Source of the DNA: Jaltomata sinuosa
Lineage: Eukaryota > Streptophyta > Magnoliopsida > Solanales > Solanaceae
Length of the DNA: 64,000 nt
Assembly: GCA_003996215.1 (NCBI GenBank)
Contig: QJPP01001947.1
Coordinates: 1-64,000 of the forward strand
Reading direction: 5' to 3'
The notes beneath the pieces were generated by a model, which made no database searches, had not been told where the DNA came from, and saw only the letters and a list, made by a program, of their open reading frames with translations. Both the position numbers and the translations under genes were made by a program. Shown piece after piece: positions 49,111-59,893 of the stretch. The number at the start of each line of letters is the position of its first letter. Position 1 is the first letter of the stretch.

Positions 49111-49147
49111 CCTCCCAAGCAACGCCTGATTTAACGTCGCAACATGC
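49111..49147 (-). other. Conserved block of F after gag-pro
   Basis: The minus strand reads GTTGCGACGTTAAATCAGGC then GTTGCTTGGGAGGCAACCC, the counterpart of 6118-6163 and 13525-13572. The first palindromic half is less well kept. Confidence 0.6.
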
Positions 49148-49514
49148 CTCAGATCACAACTCTCATTCCCACTCTCTCATTCTCTTTCTCCTACTTGGGT
49201 CCCATCTTGTTCTTTGTTTCTCACCTTTTACATGCTCACGCTCGAGGTCTGGGGCCTTCCTCATGCCTACCTTTTAAGAATTTCGGTTAGGTCCTTCAAA
49301 TTCAGGATCTTTTGGCAATTTGGGCAGCTCCATGAGATATTCCGAAGAGGTAATTAGAGGTGAACTTTTCTCCACCCCATACTCATCCACTTCCATTGCT
49401 GTCATCATGCATAGATCTTTGTATAGAGTGAGGGTGTGTTGAGTGCTATGTACACTCTGAAGACCACCTCTTCATCATTCAATCTCATCTTGAGCGTGCC
49501 CTCTCTCACATCAA

Positions 49515-51483
49515 TCAGTGCTCCACCGGTATGTATGGACGTACCAATATGATTGGTACCCTATAATCTGCATCATAATCAAGAACAATAAAGTCAAAAG
49601 GAATAATGAACTTACCAACCTTGATAAAAACATCCTCTATAGTTCCTTCGGCGACCACTCTAGTTATGTCCGCCATCTGTAGCACAACTGAGGACGACCT
49701 TGACTTTCCCAACCCAAGAGTATTCAACAATGAAAGGGGCATCAAATTTATACTTGCCCCTAAGTCACTTAAGACTTGGACAATATCACTTTCACCAATT
49801 TATATGGGGAGGGTGAAACTCCCAGGGTCCTTGAGCTTTTTGGGCATCTTGCTCATAACCACCGATCTGCCCTCTTTAGTAAGTGCCATAGTCTCAATAT
49901 CCGCAAGCCTTCTTCTGTTCACCACCACATCCTTCAAGTACTTAGTATACTTAAGCATTCCCTGCAAAACATCTAACAACAGAAGGTTAATTTGAAGTTC
50001 TCTGAACGTGTCAAAGAACTTCTTGAAATAAGCATCCTCTTTGGCTTTGATATGATTTTGAGGGAATGGTGGTGGTGGTCTATCTTGAGTCAGCTCAACC
50101 GGCTTTTTGTTAGGGTACTCAGACTTTCCCTTTTTGTCAGCTTCTATGGACTTAGCCTTCTTTTTTTTCTGATTGGGCGTGATCAACTCTTCTTGCACCT
50201 CATGATTTTTCTTTGGAGGTGCATCAATCAAATATTTCCCACTCCTCAAGGTGATTGCCATTACTTGGTTTGGAGCTTCTGTGTCACTAGGCAAACCCTC
50301 CTGGGGTCTTGTATTTTATGCCTGAGCTAGATGACCTAACTGCGTCCTTAAATTCTTTTGAGCTAATTGCTGATTTTTGATCTCATCAGCCATTTGTTCT
50401 TGGTAGACCAGAATCTTTTTCAAAGTCTCTTCAATATTGCTGGCCTGAGTGTTATTCTGAATACCTTGATGCTGTTGGAACTGCTGCAATTGAGCCTGAT
50501 TAGTGCCCCAAGAGTAGTTGGCTGACTCTGCCAGTTGCGATTATAGGCATTACCATAGATTTGATTGGCTTTTTGAGCATTGCCCACAAAATTTATTGAA
50601 TCTAGATTTTCTCTACATAAGTCTGCCGAATGACCACTAAGACCATATGTTTTGCACCAAGTCTAAGCCTATTGCAGTGCATTTACCTGAGCTTAAGGTT
50701 GAACTACACTCAACTTGTTGAACTGAGCCATCATCTGAGTCTGAAAACTGGCCAACTATGACGCTAATTCTATGACACTATCTACCTCAATCATACCTGC
50801 AGACTTCTTCATCGTATTTCAAGACATGTCACCACACTCTGGATTTCCTTGTGCAATACGATTGAGAAGAATATATAGCTCATCATAGGGTTTCTCCAAA
50901 GCTTGATCACCTCCCACTTAATGTAGCAAAATTTTTGTGTTATGGTCAAGACTTTCTACAAAAGTGTGAGCTAATACCTCATTAGTATGCTGGTGATATG
51001 GGCAATCTCTAAGAGAGACTTGAATCTCTCCCATGCATGATAGAGATTTTCGTCTGGCTTATGCTTGAAACATAGAATCTCAATCCTCAATTTTGCAGTT
51101 TTGCCTGAAGGGAAGAATCGAATAAGGAACTTCTTTGCTAAGTCATCCCAAGTTGTGATTGAGTTTGAAGGTTCTGCCTTCAACTATTTCTTTGGTTTTC
51201 CCAAAAGTGAGAATGGGAAAAGTTTGAGCCTCACGTAGTCTGTGGAGACTCATGCGAGAATGAATGTGTCACTTATCTCCATAATATTTTGGAGATGAAC
51301 CTGTGGGTCCTCATGTGACAACCCTATAAACTATTTGCTTGTGTGTAACAATTGCACCATGTTCTGTTTCAGCTCAAATCTGCCTCCTGCTGCTGGCTTC
51401 TGAATACAGGAGGTCACATTAGTTATGAGTGGGATTTCCACTTCGTGCACTGTCCTGCGAGCTGGTGGTTGTTCCTCAGCCAT
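49515..51483 (-). pseudogene. gag-protease of F (broken)
   Basis: The probable start is the ATG at 51483 (MAEEQPPARRTVHEV). Gag landmarks are LKLFPFSL and ITTWDDLAKKFLIRFFPSGK (50971-51240) and LYHAWERFKSLL. The segment preceding the protease is at 49800-50294 (MAITLRSGKYL, PPPPFPQ), and the protease second half is at 49515-49745 (MMPLSLLNTLGLG, FIVLDYDADYRVPIILVRP). The active-site Asp region lies near 49750 in a reading interrupted after DPGSFTLPI. In-frame stops occur near 51350, 51180 and 50970 and throughout 50300-50950. Same architecture as D, in a separate family. Confidence 0.82.
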
Positions 51484-51724
51484 GACTGCAGGAATGGTCT
51501 CACCTTGTTGAGCTTATGGGATTAGATCGAGAAGTGCTGCTTCTCTTCACAATTGGTGCAAGTGTTAATCAGGTTTTGGGATGTTGGTCAACCAATTCCC
51601 TCTCCTGTGCCAGCTTGCTCAATATTCAAACTTGTACCTAAAAATTCAATAGCTAAGACCAAATTTTTAGCACTTATCAAACAAAATAGTAAAAACAAAA
51701 ATTAGAAGGTTGTTAATTTTTATG

Positions 51725-51742
51725 TCCCCGGCAATGACGCCA
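51725..51742 (-). other. Primer binding site of F, tRNA-Asp type
   Basis: Plus-strand TCCCCGGCAATGACGCCA, two differences from the perfect site of D. Confidence 0.75.
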
Positions 51743-51748
51743 AAAACT

Positions 51749-53216
51749 TGTTGCGTCCCATGAGCATACGCAAGTGTACGTTGTCGTGCAAGTAATAAAG
51801 TAGCTCGGGATCCCACAGGGACTTGGTGTTTGGTAAAGAATCCAACTTAACTATTACTATTACAGTTAAACAAGTGCAATGCATAACCAAGAAGAGTTTG
51901 AGTTTTGCTTATGTAAACAATATATAGAGAGGTCCAGGGTTGAGACATTTAGTTCACATTCATGCGTAACTATGGTTTATAGCCGATGTTGGTGCTTATC
52001 GTGATCGTTGATCTATGGGGTTGATATTATAACCCGGGAATGGTCATCCTCTAAGTCATCTATTCAAATTAATCTCACAACTACATAATTGAGCGGGGAT
52101 GTGAGTCTTTAATTTGGATGCATTCAACTATCTTTTCGTTTTATTAATCAAGTGGGGCGTTTAGGTATATCTCTATCCTAAACATAAATCATTCTTTACA
52201 ATTGCGAACTAACAACAAATATATGATCCACACTCCCTAATTTCTTCATTCCGTCCCTCAATTCCTATGGTCAATTCATTTTGAGACTTGGATTTATCCT
52301 AAAGTTCATGACGCTTTAGAATAGTTAAAATAAGAACGTAAGAACAATCAGAAGACATGAAAAACAACAAAACCAACTATAAAACCATCATTAAGCAATC
52401 ATGTTGTAGCCTCAACCCTAAAAAGAGGGTGTTTAGCCACTCATAATCTAATTTGTGATTACAAAATTGATGTAGTTCATACAAAAATTAAGTAAGAAAA
52501 AGTAGAGAATAAGAACCCTAAGGCAACCTCCTCCTTATGTATTTTCAATCCAAAATCATCTAAATGTCTTTAAAATTGAGGCTAAGTGTCCAATTTATAG
52601 TGTGGGATGAATTGCACCCACTGGGAACAGGGTCTGTGACATGCTGCTTATCACAGAGACCAGTCAGTGTGTCACGGTGCTTATTATGCCAGCCAGCCAG
52701 CGTGACATGCCTTTGACGTGGTAGGACACTGGAAATTAGCTATCCAGCTTTGCTCTACCTCCGTTCCACGCCCATAAAATGGAGCTTAGTCTCCGTGGCA
52801 CGGGGGTATTTATTTGCTTCCCATTTTCGCTTCCAACGCAATCTTTCCACCTTGTTTTGTGTCCCAATGGTTTGTAGCTTATTCATAGGCTCCAATTTTC
52901 TTCCATCGCTCCTCCAAAGGTATCCTACAATAACTCATAACACACATTAGTCCATATATCAAAATAGAGTTCATCAAAGTGCACTAGAATAGGCATAGCT
53001 CAAGTTAGCAACACTAGTTTTCTCGTCTAAACTTTATTTAATCGTTTTGACTAATTACTTGCTTTAATTGCATCCAAAACACTATAAACAAGTATGTTAG
53101 CCACAAAGTACACCCTTTATACACTATATACCTAAATAGTACATCAAGTTATCCTCAAAACTAAGCTAAATGTGCATAGATAATGACACTTAGGTGTATA
53201 AATACGCCTAAGATCA
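51749..53216 (-). repeat. 5' LTR of F
   Basis: 1,468 bp. It lacks about 57 bp present in the other LTR. The array is at about 52620-52710. The TATA box is changed (AATTTATA in plus at 52592). Confidence 0.9.
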
Positions 53217-53221
53217 GTAAG

Positions 53222-53597
53222 AAAAACACCCCTTCCCTATCAACCATTGCACCCTCAAAAATGAAATAACTCCCCTAGGTATGTGGCTATTGGTACTTTT
53301 CCATAAAATAGGTGGGATACCAAGCATACGAAGAGTAACAGTCTTGGCAAAGTAGTCTAAGATTGCATGATAAGGAAATAACCAATCCAGGCCCAAGATC
53401 ACGTCAAAAATCAACCATATCTAACATAATCATGTCTACCCACATGTCATACCCTAAGATAGTCACCATACAAGCCCAGTACATATAATCCACTACAAAG
53501 AAATCTTGTACTAGGGTAGCTACACGCATAGGCACATGCAATAACTCACATATAGACTCCAAAAGAGTATCAAAATAAGTAGAAACAAATGATAATA
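53222..53597 (-). pseudogene. Protease fragment of Z
   Basis: The minus-strand reading contains LDMVDFDVILGLDWLFPYHA, the C-terminal hallmark of chromovirus aspartic proteases, then the linker to RT. It continues at 45734 across F. The N-terminal protease with the catalytic DSG and all of gag are missing. Confidence 0.82.
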
Positions 53598-54044
53598 TGT
53601 TACCACCTAATTTCTCAGGTAATGATGGCACCTACAATCCCCCTGTAGGCAAACCAATCCCTGTAGCCTAGAATGGTTAGTCATAAGCCTCTACCTAAGT
53701 AAAGCACACACAATAAGGATAATATGCAGAAGAAGGTAAGGAAGCCATAGCAAAAGGAAGTTAACCTGAATATATACCAAAAACTACACCATCCCACATC
53801 CTTGTATCATAAGTACATGAGCCACTACTAAAGATACAAAGTACAAGAGAGTGCAAGAGTAAAATATACAACTATCTCCAAATATACAAAAAAGTCAACT
53901 ATGCCAGAGAAGAAATATAGCCAAACCCAGTCGCCAAGATCTCACCCTATGTCTCAAATGTCCCAAAAGCTGGACAAAATACCCATATCAATAGCGATGG
54001 CCCACATTAGGATCTGCACCAGGAAGATAAAAAAGTATAGTATG
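53598..54044 (-). repeat. 5' LTR of Z, inner end
   Basis: On the minus strand it matches the last 430 bp of the A/B LTRs (33450-33888) and ends …GGTAACA. It is joined directly to protease sequence on the left and to XY on the right. Confidence 0.75.
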
Positions 54045-56240
54045 TGTAACACCCCTGAATTTGATCCAACTTTTAAAAATACAAAATTTTTGAAATTTTT
54101 AGAAATTACGGGTCCAAATCACGGACCGTGGTTAAACCACGAGTTGTGATGTGAACCCACGGTTCCATTTTGCTGGTTCAGTCTCTGGTATGAGAACCAT
54201 GAGTTAGTTCTATAGACCATGGTTCCAACTACGACCCATCCTGTCAACTCCTAGAATCAGATTAGAGGGTTGACAGTTTCCATAAGTTTCACGACTGGCT
54301 TCTACAGCCCGTAGTTGGAACTACAGACCATCTTGCTAACTCATAAAACTTAACCAGAGAACAAAAAATTCCCTAGGAACTACGACTGAGGTCTACAGAC
54401 TGTATTCGATTCTACGAGTCATCCTGTTAACTCGTAGAACCTGTTCTGCAGCCTGTCTTTTGGCTTAGGAACCTCGACTGGGAACCACGAGTCATGGTTC
54501 AATCTATGACCCGTGGAACCCATCCGTGGAACCTGAAGCTGGGAAATATTTGCAGTTTTCTTAATTAAGTCCCAAGGGTATTTCAGTCATTACCCATCCT
54601 TTTAACTCCTAAGTGAGGTCATTTTGGCCATTCTTAGCATGACTTATAGACCTATTAGCCCAAGTCCATTCTCATTTCCTCATTCATTTACCAAAATAGG
54701 AAAGTCACTCTCTCAAGCTCCAAGTCTCAAGCTCCAAGTTCAAGCCTCCTTTTCTTTTCAATTTTAGTTGGGTTAGCTTCGATCAAGGTATGTGGGTATT
54801 CAATAAGGAATCTCTTCATCCTTATGCCCAAAACCCCATTCTTCTAAATTGAAATTTTGGATTTCTAAATTAGGGTTCTTACCCAAATTGGGGGAAGTTG
54901 ATGGGCTTTGTTTTAATGTATAAATTCATGATTTCTTATTCATTATCAATGTTTTAATTGAGGTTCCTTAAGTGTTTACAAAATACCTTATGTTGATGAT
55001 GAATTCTAGCATGATTTCATTAAATTGCATGTCCTCAAGTAAAAATTGGTATGTTTAGAGAACATAACCTCTATTTTCATGAAATTGCATGCCTAATTCT
55101 TGAAGATATGATTTTAGAAAGGAAAGTATATTTTGAATTATGTTGTGCAAAGCTTTAAGACTCATGATTTGTAAATTACATAACATCAGATATGTCCTCA
55201 TGCTTTTCCAACAGTTTTGGACATTAGATATGTACCTATGTTTTATGAAAGGTTTGGCATCCAGATATGCCTACCTAAGTTATGAACAATTTTGACATCA
55301 GATATGTCACAAGTATAATGAGCTATATGTATATATTTTGGGAGTAGTATTTAGCACCGAGTGATGAGGGTTCGATTACCCAAGTCCAAAAACTACATTG
55401 CCAATGTAGGTTATGTATCTCCTGATGGGCTTATGAAAGTGGTTCCACTCTATATTATCATGGTGCCCTTACCTTAGCGGGGTATAGGGCAACTTTGCCA
55501 ACTAAGGTGATATAGTCGGATTATGGTGTTCTTTACCTTGGCAAGGGTCGGAACAGCTTTGCTAACTAGGGTTATATAGTTAGATTCTATGTAGCTCACA
55601 TGGTCTATTGTCGGTTATAAGAAACTCCTGTATAAAAGCTTTTCACTTTAAGTTATATGATACTCTACTTTTGAAGTTGATCTTCTATATTCATATCTTA
55701 TGTTTAACTATGATTTTACTCATGAATTCTCTTATTATGCATGGCTTTAGTCTTTCAAGCATTATTTAAGTACGTTTACATATATTGTTGCATAGACTCA
55801 TATATTCAGTATATCCTATAATACTGACGCATTTTGCGTTGCATCCTTTTACAATGCAGATTCAGGTACCTGCCCTCAGACTCATGGCTAGACTATGCCA
55901 GACATTCAGCTGATTATTGGTGAGTCCTTATTATTCGAGGATTAGAGTTAAAGTGTCCATCTTTATACTTTTATTTCGTATTCTGAGTTAGCTGGAGTCT
56001 TGTCCCAGCAACTCTTTATGACAGTTAGAGGCTTTTCAGACATAGAAAATATGCGAGTCTCCTTTTGGATTTGTATTCCTATTTGACTTGATTATCTATA
56101 CATTTGATTTTAGATCTTCCTATTATGCTTCCGCTTGTCTACTTGAATTATTTGAGTTATGCTATGACCAAGGGTTAGCTTGGGGCACTTGTGGTCCCCG
56201 GTCCCATGTCACATCAAGGGGGTGGCCTCGGGGTGTGACA
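54045..56240 (+). repeat. Left LTR of XY
   Basis: 2,196 bp, TGTAACACCCC…GGGGTGTGACA. U3 (54110-54550) carries repeated imperfect palindromes. Two tandem units of about 75 bp lie at 55466-55590 (each with CCTTAGC/CCTTGGC … TTTGCTAACTA-like text). It is clearly diverged from 57537-59660. Confidence 0.88.
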
Positions 56241-56244
56241 AACT

Positions 56245-56256
56245 TGGTATTAAAGC
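56245..56256 (+). other. Primer binding site, initiator-Met type
   Basis: TGGTATTAAAGC, four bases after the LTR; 10 of 12 match TGGTATCAGAGC. Confidence 0.8.
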
Positions 56257-56443
56257 CTCAAGTTCAAGAGTCCTAGGATGTCTAAAAGTCATATCAATCT
56301 CTTTCATGGGTGTGAAGCATGCCACACTTATGAGAGGAAAGCTATGAGATATCTTAGAAAAACTTCACCTCTTTCATGATTATATCGTGTGATAGAGTTT
56401 AACTCTAATATACCTTTAATCCCTTCCTTGTACATTTCAGATT

Positions 56444-57536
56444 ATGCCTCGATGTGTTATGCCTCACCGAGCCGCTAGGATTGCTGCTCCTCCAGTTCTA
56501 GCCCCTGAGGTCATGTATGAGGAGTTCAGGAATGCCATCCATATGCTAGACCAGACTATGGATGCTCAGGCCAACCAACCAACTCCTATCCCCATCCACC
56601 CTCAAGGTGGGGTAGCGTCCTGAGTTCATGATTTTTTCCGTATGAACCCACCTGAGTTCTGGGGTTCAAATGTAAGTAAGGATCCACTAAATTTTATCGA
56701 TGAAGTAAAGAAAATCTTTGATGTGATACAAGTGGCTGGTGTTGATAGTTTCGAGTTAGCATCCTATCAACTCAAGGATGTTGCTCATATCTGGTTCACG
56801 CAATAGAAGGAAGCTAGGACTAGGGACATGGTCCCTATGACTTGGGAGTGTTTTGAGAGGGCTTTCCTTGACCGGTTCTTCCCGAGGGAGTTAAGGCAAG
56901 CGAAGGTCGAGGATTTTGTGAACTTGAGACAGCGATCCATGACTGTTTAGGAGTATGGGTTGAGGTTCACTCAGCTTTTCAGATATGCTCCTGCTATGGT
57001 GGCTGACCCACAGGATCAGATGAGCAACTATATCTATGGAGTCTCAGATTTGGTGAAGAAGGAGTGTATATCTGCTATGATGTTGAGTGACATGAGTATC
57101 TCCAGACTTATGACTCATGCTCACAAGATTGAGGGATACAAACATGGGGAGATGGCTATGGAGAACAAAAGAGTCAGATCTGAGGGTTCGGGATTTAGCC
57201 ATCAGAGGTACGAAGGCGGACATCGATCATCCTTTTAGAAGAGGTCATCAGGACCTGTGCATTCTACTGCTAGTTCTCCTTCTCAGGCCTCCAGGCCTCA
57301 TCATGATCAGTCTGGTAGAGGTGCAGGCTCCTATTCTCAAGGGAGTGGTGCAAAGGGGACTTCCTACCCTGTTTGAACCAAATATGGAAAGAATCATCCC
57401 AGCGAGTGTCTAGCTAGTTCAAGTGGTTGTTTTGGGTGTGGCCAAGTTGGTCTTAGGATTAGAGATTGCCCTTAAGCTAATAAAGGACAGGGTGGTAGCA
57501 GGACTCAGTCTGCCTCAGCAAATCTAGGAGGTCGAC
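56444..57536 (+). pseudogene. gag of XY, truncated at the inversion
   Basis: The ATG at 56444 (MPRCVMPHRAARI) opens a frame that stays in register to 57536, with in-frame stops near 56621, 56802, 56947, 57236 and beyond. The Retrotrans_gag domain is seen at 56640-57130 (FFRMNPPEFWGS, YQLKDVAHIWF, AFLDRFFPREL, FTQLFRYAPAMV). The zinc knuckle reads CFGCGQVGLRIRDC (about 57430-57470), with its His replaced by Leu. It ends after NLGGR, and the missing C-terminus is found inverted from 62654. Inactive. Confidence 0.85.
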
Positions 57537-59660
57537 TGTCACGCCCCGAGGCTACCCCTAGACGTAATAAGGGACCTAGGACCACAAGTTCCCCAAGCTA
57601 ACCCTTGGTTATAGCATAACTCAGGTATATCAATTAAACATAGCGGAAGCATAATATGAATTTAGATAACTCAATCCATAAGATAGAATCAAAGGAACAT
57701 GATTCGAAGAAGACCCAAATACCGTCTATGTCTGAAAAGCCTCTATACATGACGTAAGGAGTTGCTAGGACAAGACCCTAGCTAACTCAAAGTATGAAAG
57801 TAAATAATCAAACAAACTAGAGTCATAACTAGCACTCAAAAATTGAGGACTCACCAACACTGACTGGATACGGCCTGTGGTCACTAGCCACGTGCCTGAG
57901 AGAGGAAACCTGAATTTGCATCATCAAGAGGATGCACCACAAAATATGCGTCAGTACTATAGGATGTACCGAGTATGTGAGATATGCATAATCATGATAA
58001 AACATACTTAAAACATGCATAAAATGAGCTCTTTCGAACTAAGAGATAGCATAAAAATTCATCGAGATTTAAGACATAAACATGAAGTAAAACCAAGTTT
58101 CAAAGTAAACTATCATGTAACTTCATAACTTGAAAATAATCATGTGGGGAGTTTCTCTTAACCGACATAAGCCATGCTGAGCTACATGGAGTCCAGTGTC
58201 ATGCACCCATATTGAAAAGGTTTGTCCTAACCGGCCAAAGTTAGAACCATGTCATACCAGGATCCTGTCATAAGCCACAGAGGGCACCTACGGTGGCATG
58301 TAGTTCTAGGACTAGGGGTACTCTCACCTGGTCCAACTCGGTGCTAAATACTACTCCAAAAATATATATATATATATATATATATAACATCAGGCTCACA
58401 TACATGTGACATATCTAGATGTCGAAACTTGTTCATAACTCGGATCTTCATACTACTCACTAACCTTGGTTTAGAAAATGGTTCATGAGTATTGATGGCA
58501 CATCGAGTGTCTTGTCTTGCATAATAGTACATAACTTGAAAACTTTCATGGCACTAGTTCAATTTCATAATAACAAATACTTTCGTAAAACATAGGAACT
58601 AGGCATGCACTTGCTTGAAATTCCATGAAAAATATGCTATCAAATACCCAATTTTTCTTAAATCAACTCATGCATGTAGGATTTACCATATTTAGCCTTC
58701 AATTTGAAATAGTAGTCCATACGTAAAAACCCATGAAAAATCATGGAACTTAGTAGTAATTCCATACTGAAATCATGAGAAGGCAATTTATAGCAAAAAC
58801 CCATAAGAATTGAGTAAAACACTAATTTACAACTTCATGAAATCAAAATTGAGATTTGGGGTTTTGGGCACAAAGGTGAAGGGAACCCATTGTTGAATAC
58901 CCACATACCTTGATTGAAGTTAACCCACTTGAAATTGAAAAGATTAGGAGACTTGGACTTGGAGCTTGAGACCTTGAGTTTGAGAGAGTTATTTTCCTTT
59001 TTGGGAGATGAATGAGTAATGATAAGGGACTTAGGCAAATAGGTGTAGAAACCCTACTAAAAATGGTCAAAACGACCTCACTTAGGAGATAAAAGAGTGG
59101 TTAATGACTAAAATACCCCTGGAAAATAATTAGGAAAAACTGATAAAGAGGGTCGACTTCAGGAATCACGGGTTGGTTTCACGGGTCGTAGTTTGAACCA
59201 CGACTCGTGGTTCCCGCTGGTGGTTCCTGGCCAAATGACCAACTTGTAGAAGACATTCTACGGTTCAACAGGACGGACCCGTAGAAAGGATTATGATTCG
59301 TAGAACCTATTTGTCATTTCTAAGGGTTTTGGAAGTCCTCTGATCAGGTTCCACGAGTCAATAGGACGGACCCATAATTCAAACTACGGTCCGTAGTCTT
59401 GACTCATGGTTTTTGGGAATCAGTCAGTCCTCAGGTCTAGTTCCACGAGTTGATAGGACGGGCCGTAGACTGAACTACAGTCCATAGAATCAACTCATGG
59501 CTCTCAGACCAGAGACTGATTCTGACAGACTTAAATCACGGATCCACTCCACGACTCGTGGTTCGAACCACGGTCCATGGTTTGGATCTGTCATTCCTAG
59601 AAAGTTTAATTTTTTTAAATTTCTTAAGTTTAAAGCTGGATCAAGTTCTGGGGTGTTACA
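57537..59660 (-). repeat. Inverted 3' LTR of XY
   Basis: 2,124 bp on the minus strand. The best palindromes are GAACCACGACTCGTGGTTC (59195-59213, 9-bp arms) and CCACGACTCGTGG (59549-59561). (TA)n at 58362-58386. Confidence 0.9.
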
Positions 59661-59676
59661 ATATCTCCCCCTTGGG
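59661..59676 (-). other. Polypurine tract, minus strand
   Basis: The minus strand reads TCCCAAGGGGGAGATAT against the LTR start, confirming that 57537-59660 is a 3' LTR in inverted orientation. 59677-59893 holds no gene. Confidence 0.8.
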
Positions 59677-59893
59677 ATCATTCATCCTCGAATGAAGACT
59701 AAGAAAGGGAAAACTGAAGGGAAAATAGCCCAACCAACAACAAAACATGGAAATCAAGGAATAAACGTGAAAACTAAACTTTTCAATTTAAAACATGATT
59801 GAACCAACTTCGAAAATATGAATGCATGCTATGATCATGAGACCAACTGATAGAATAGGATCAGAGAAACATACTAAGGAGGAAACTATTACC

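Larger units (their letters stand above)
45740..53216 (-). mobile_element. Element F: gag-protease-only Tat/Athila-like element
   Basis: The LTRs are 45740-47264 (3') and 51749-53216 (5'), starting TGTTACGTCCC / TGTTGCGTCCC and ending AGATCA. The target duplication GTAAG is perfect (45735-45739 and 53217-53221). The orientation is shown by the primer site at 51725-51742 and a leftward gag-protease. It has 1.9 kb of non-coding 3' sequence and no reverse transcriptase or integrase. It splits the pol of Z between protease and RT. Confidence 0.92.

Noticed and set aside
54045..59660. Reading XY as two ordinary opposite-strand elements, the second inserted in the first
   Set aside because: Not fully excluded, but it needs the second element to begin by chance at the same gag codon and TCGAC where the first is cut; kept only as an alternative in the main finding.
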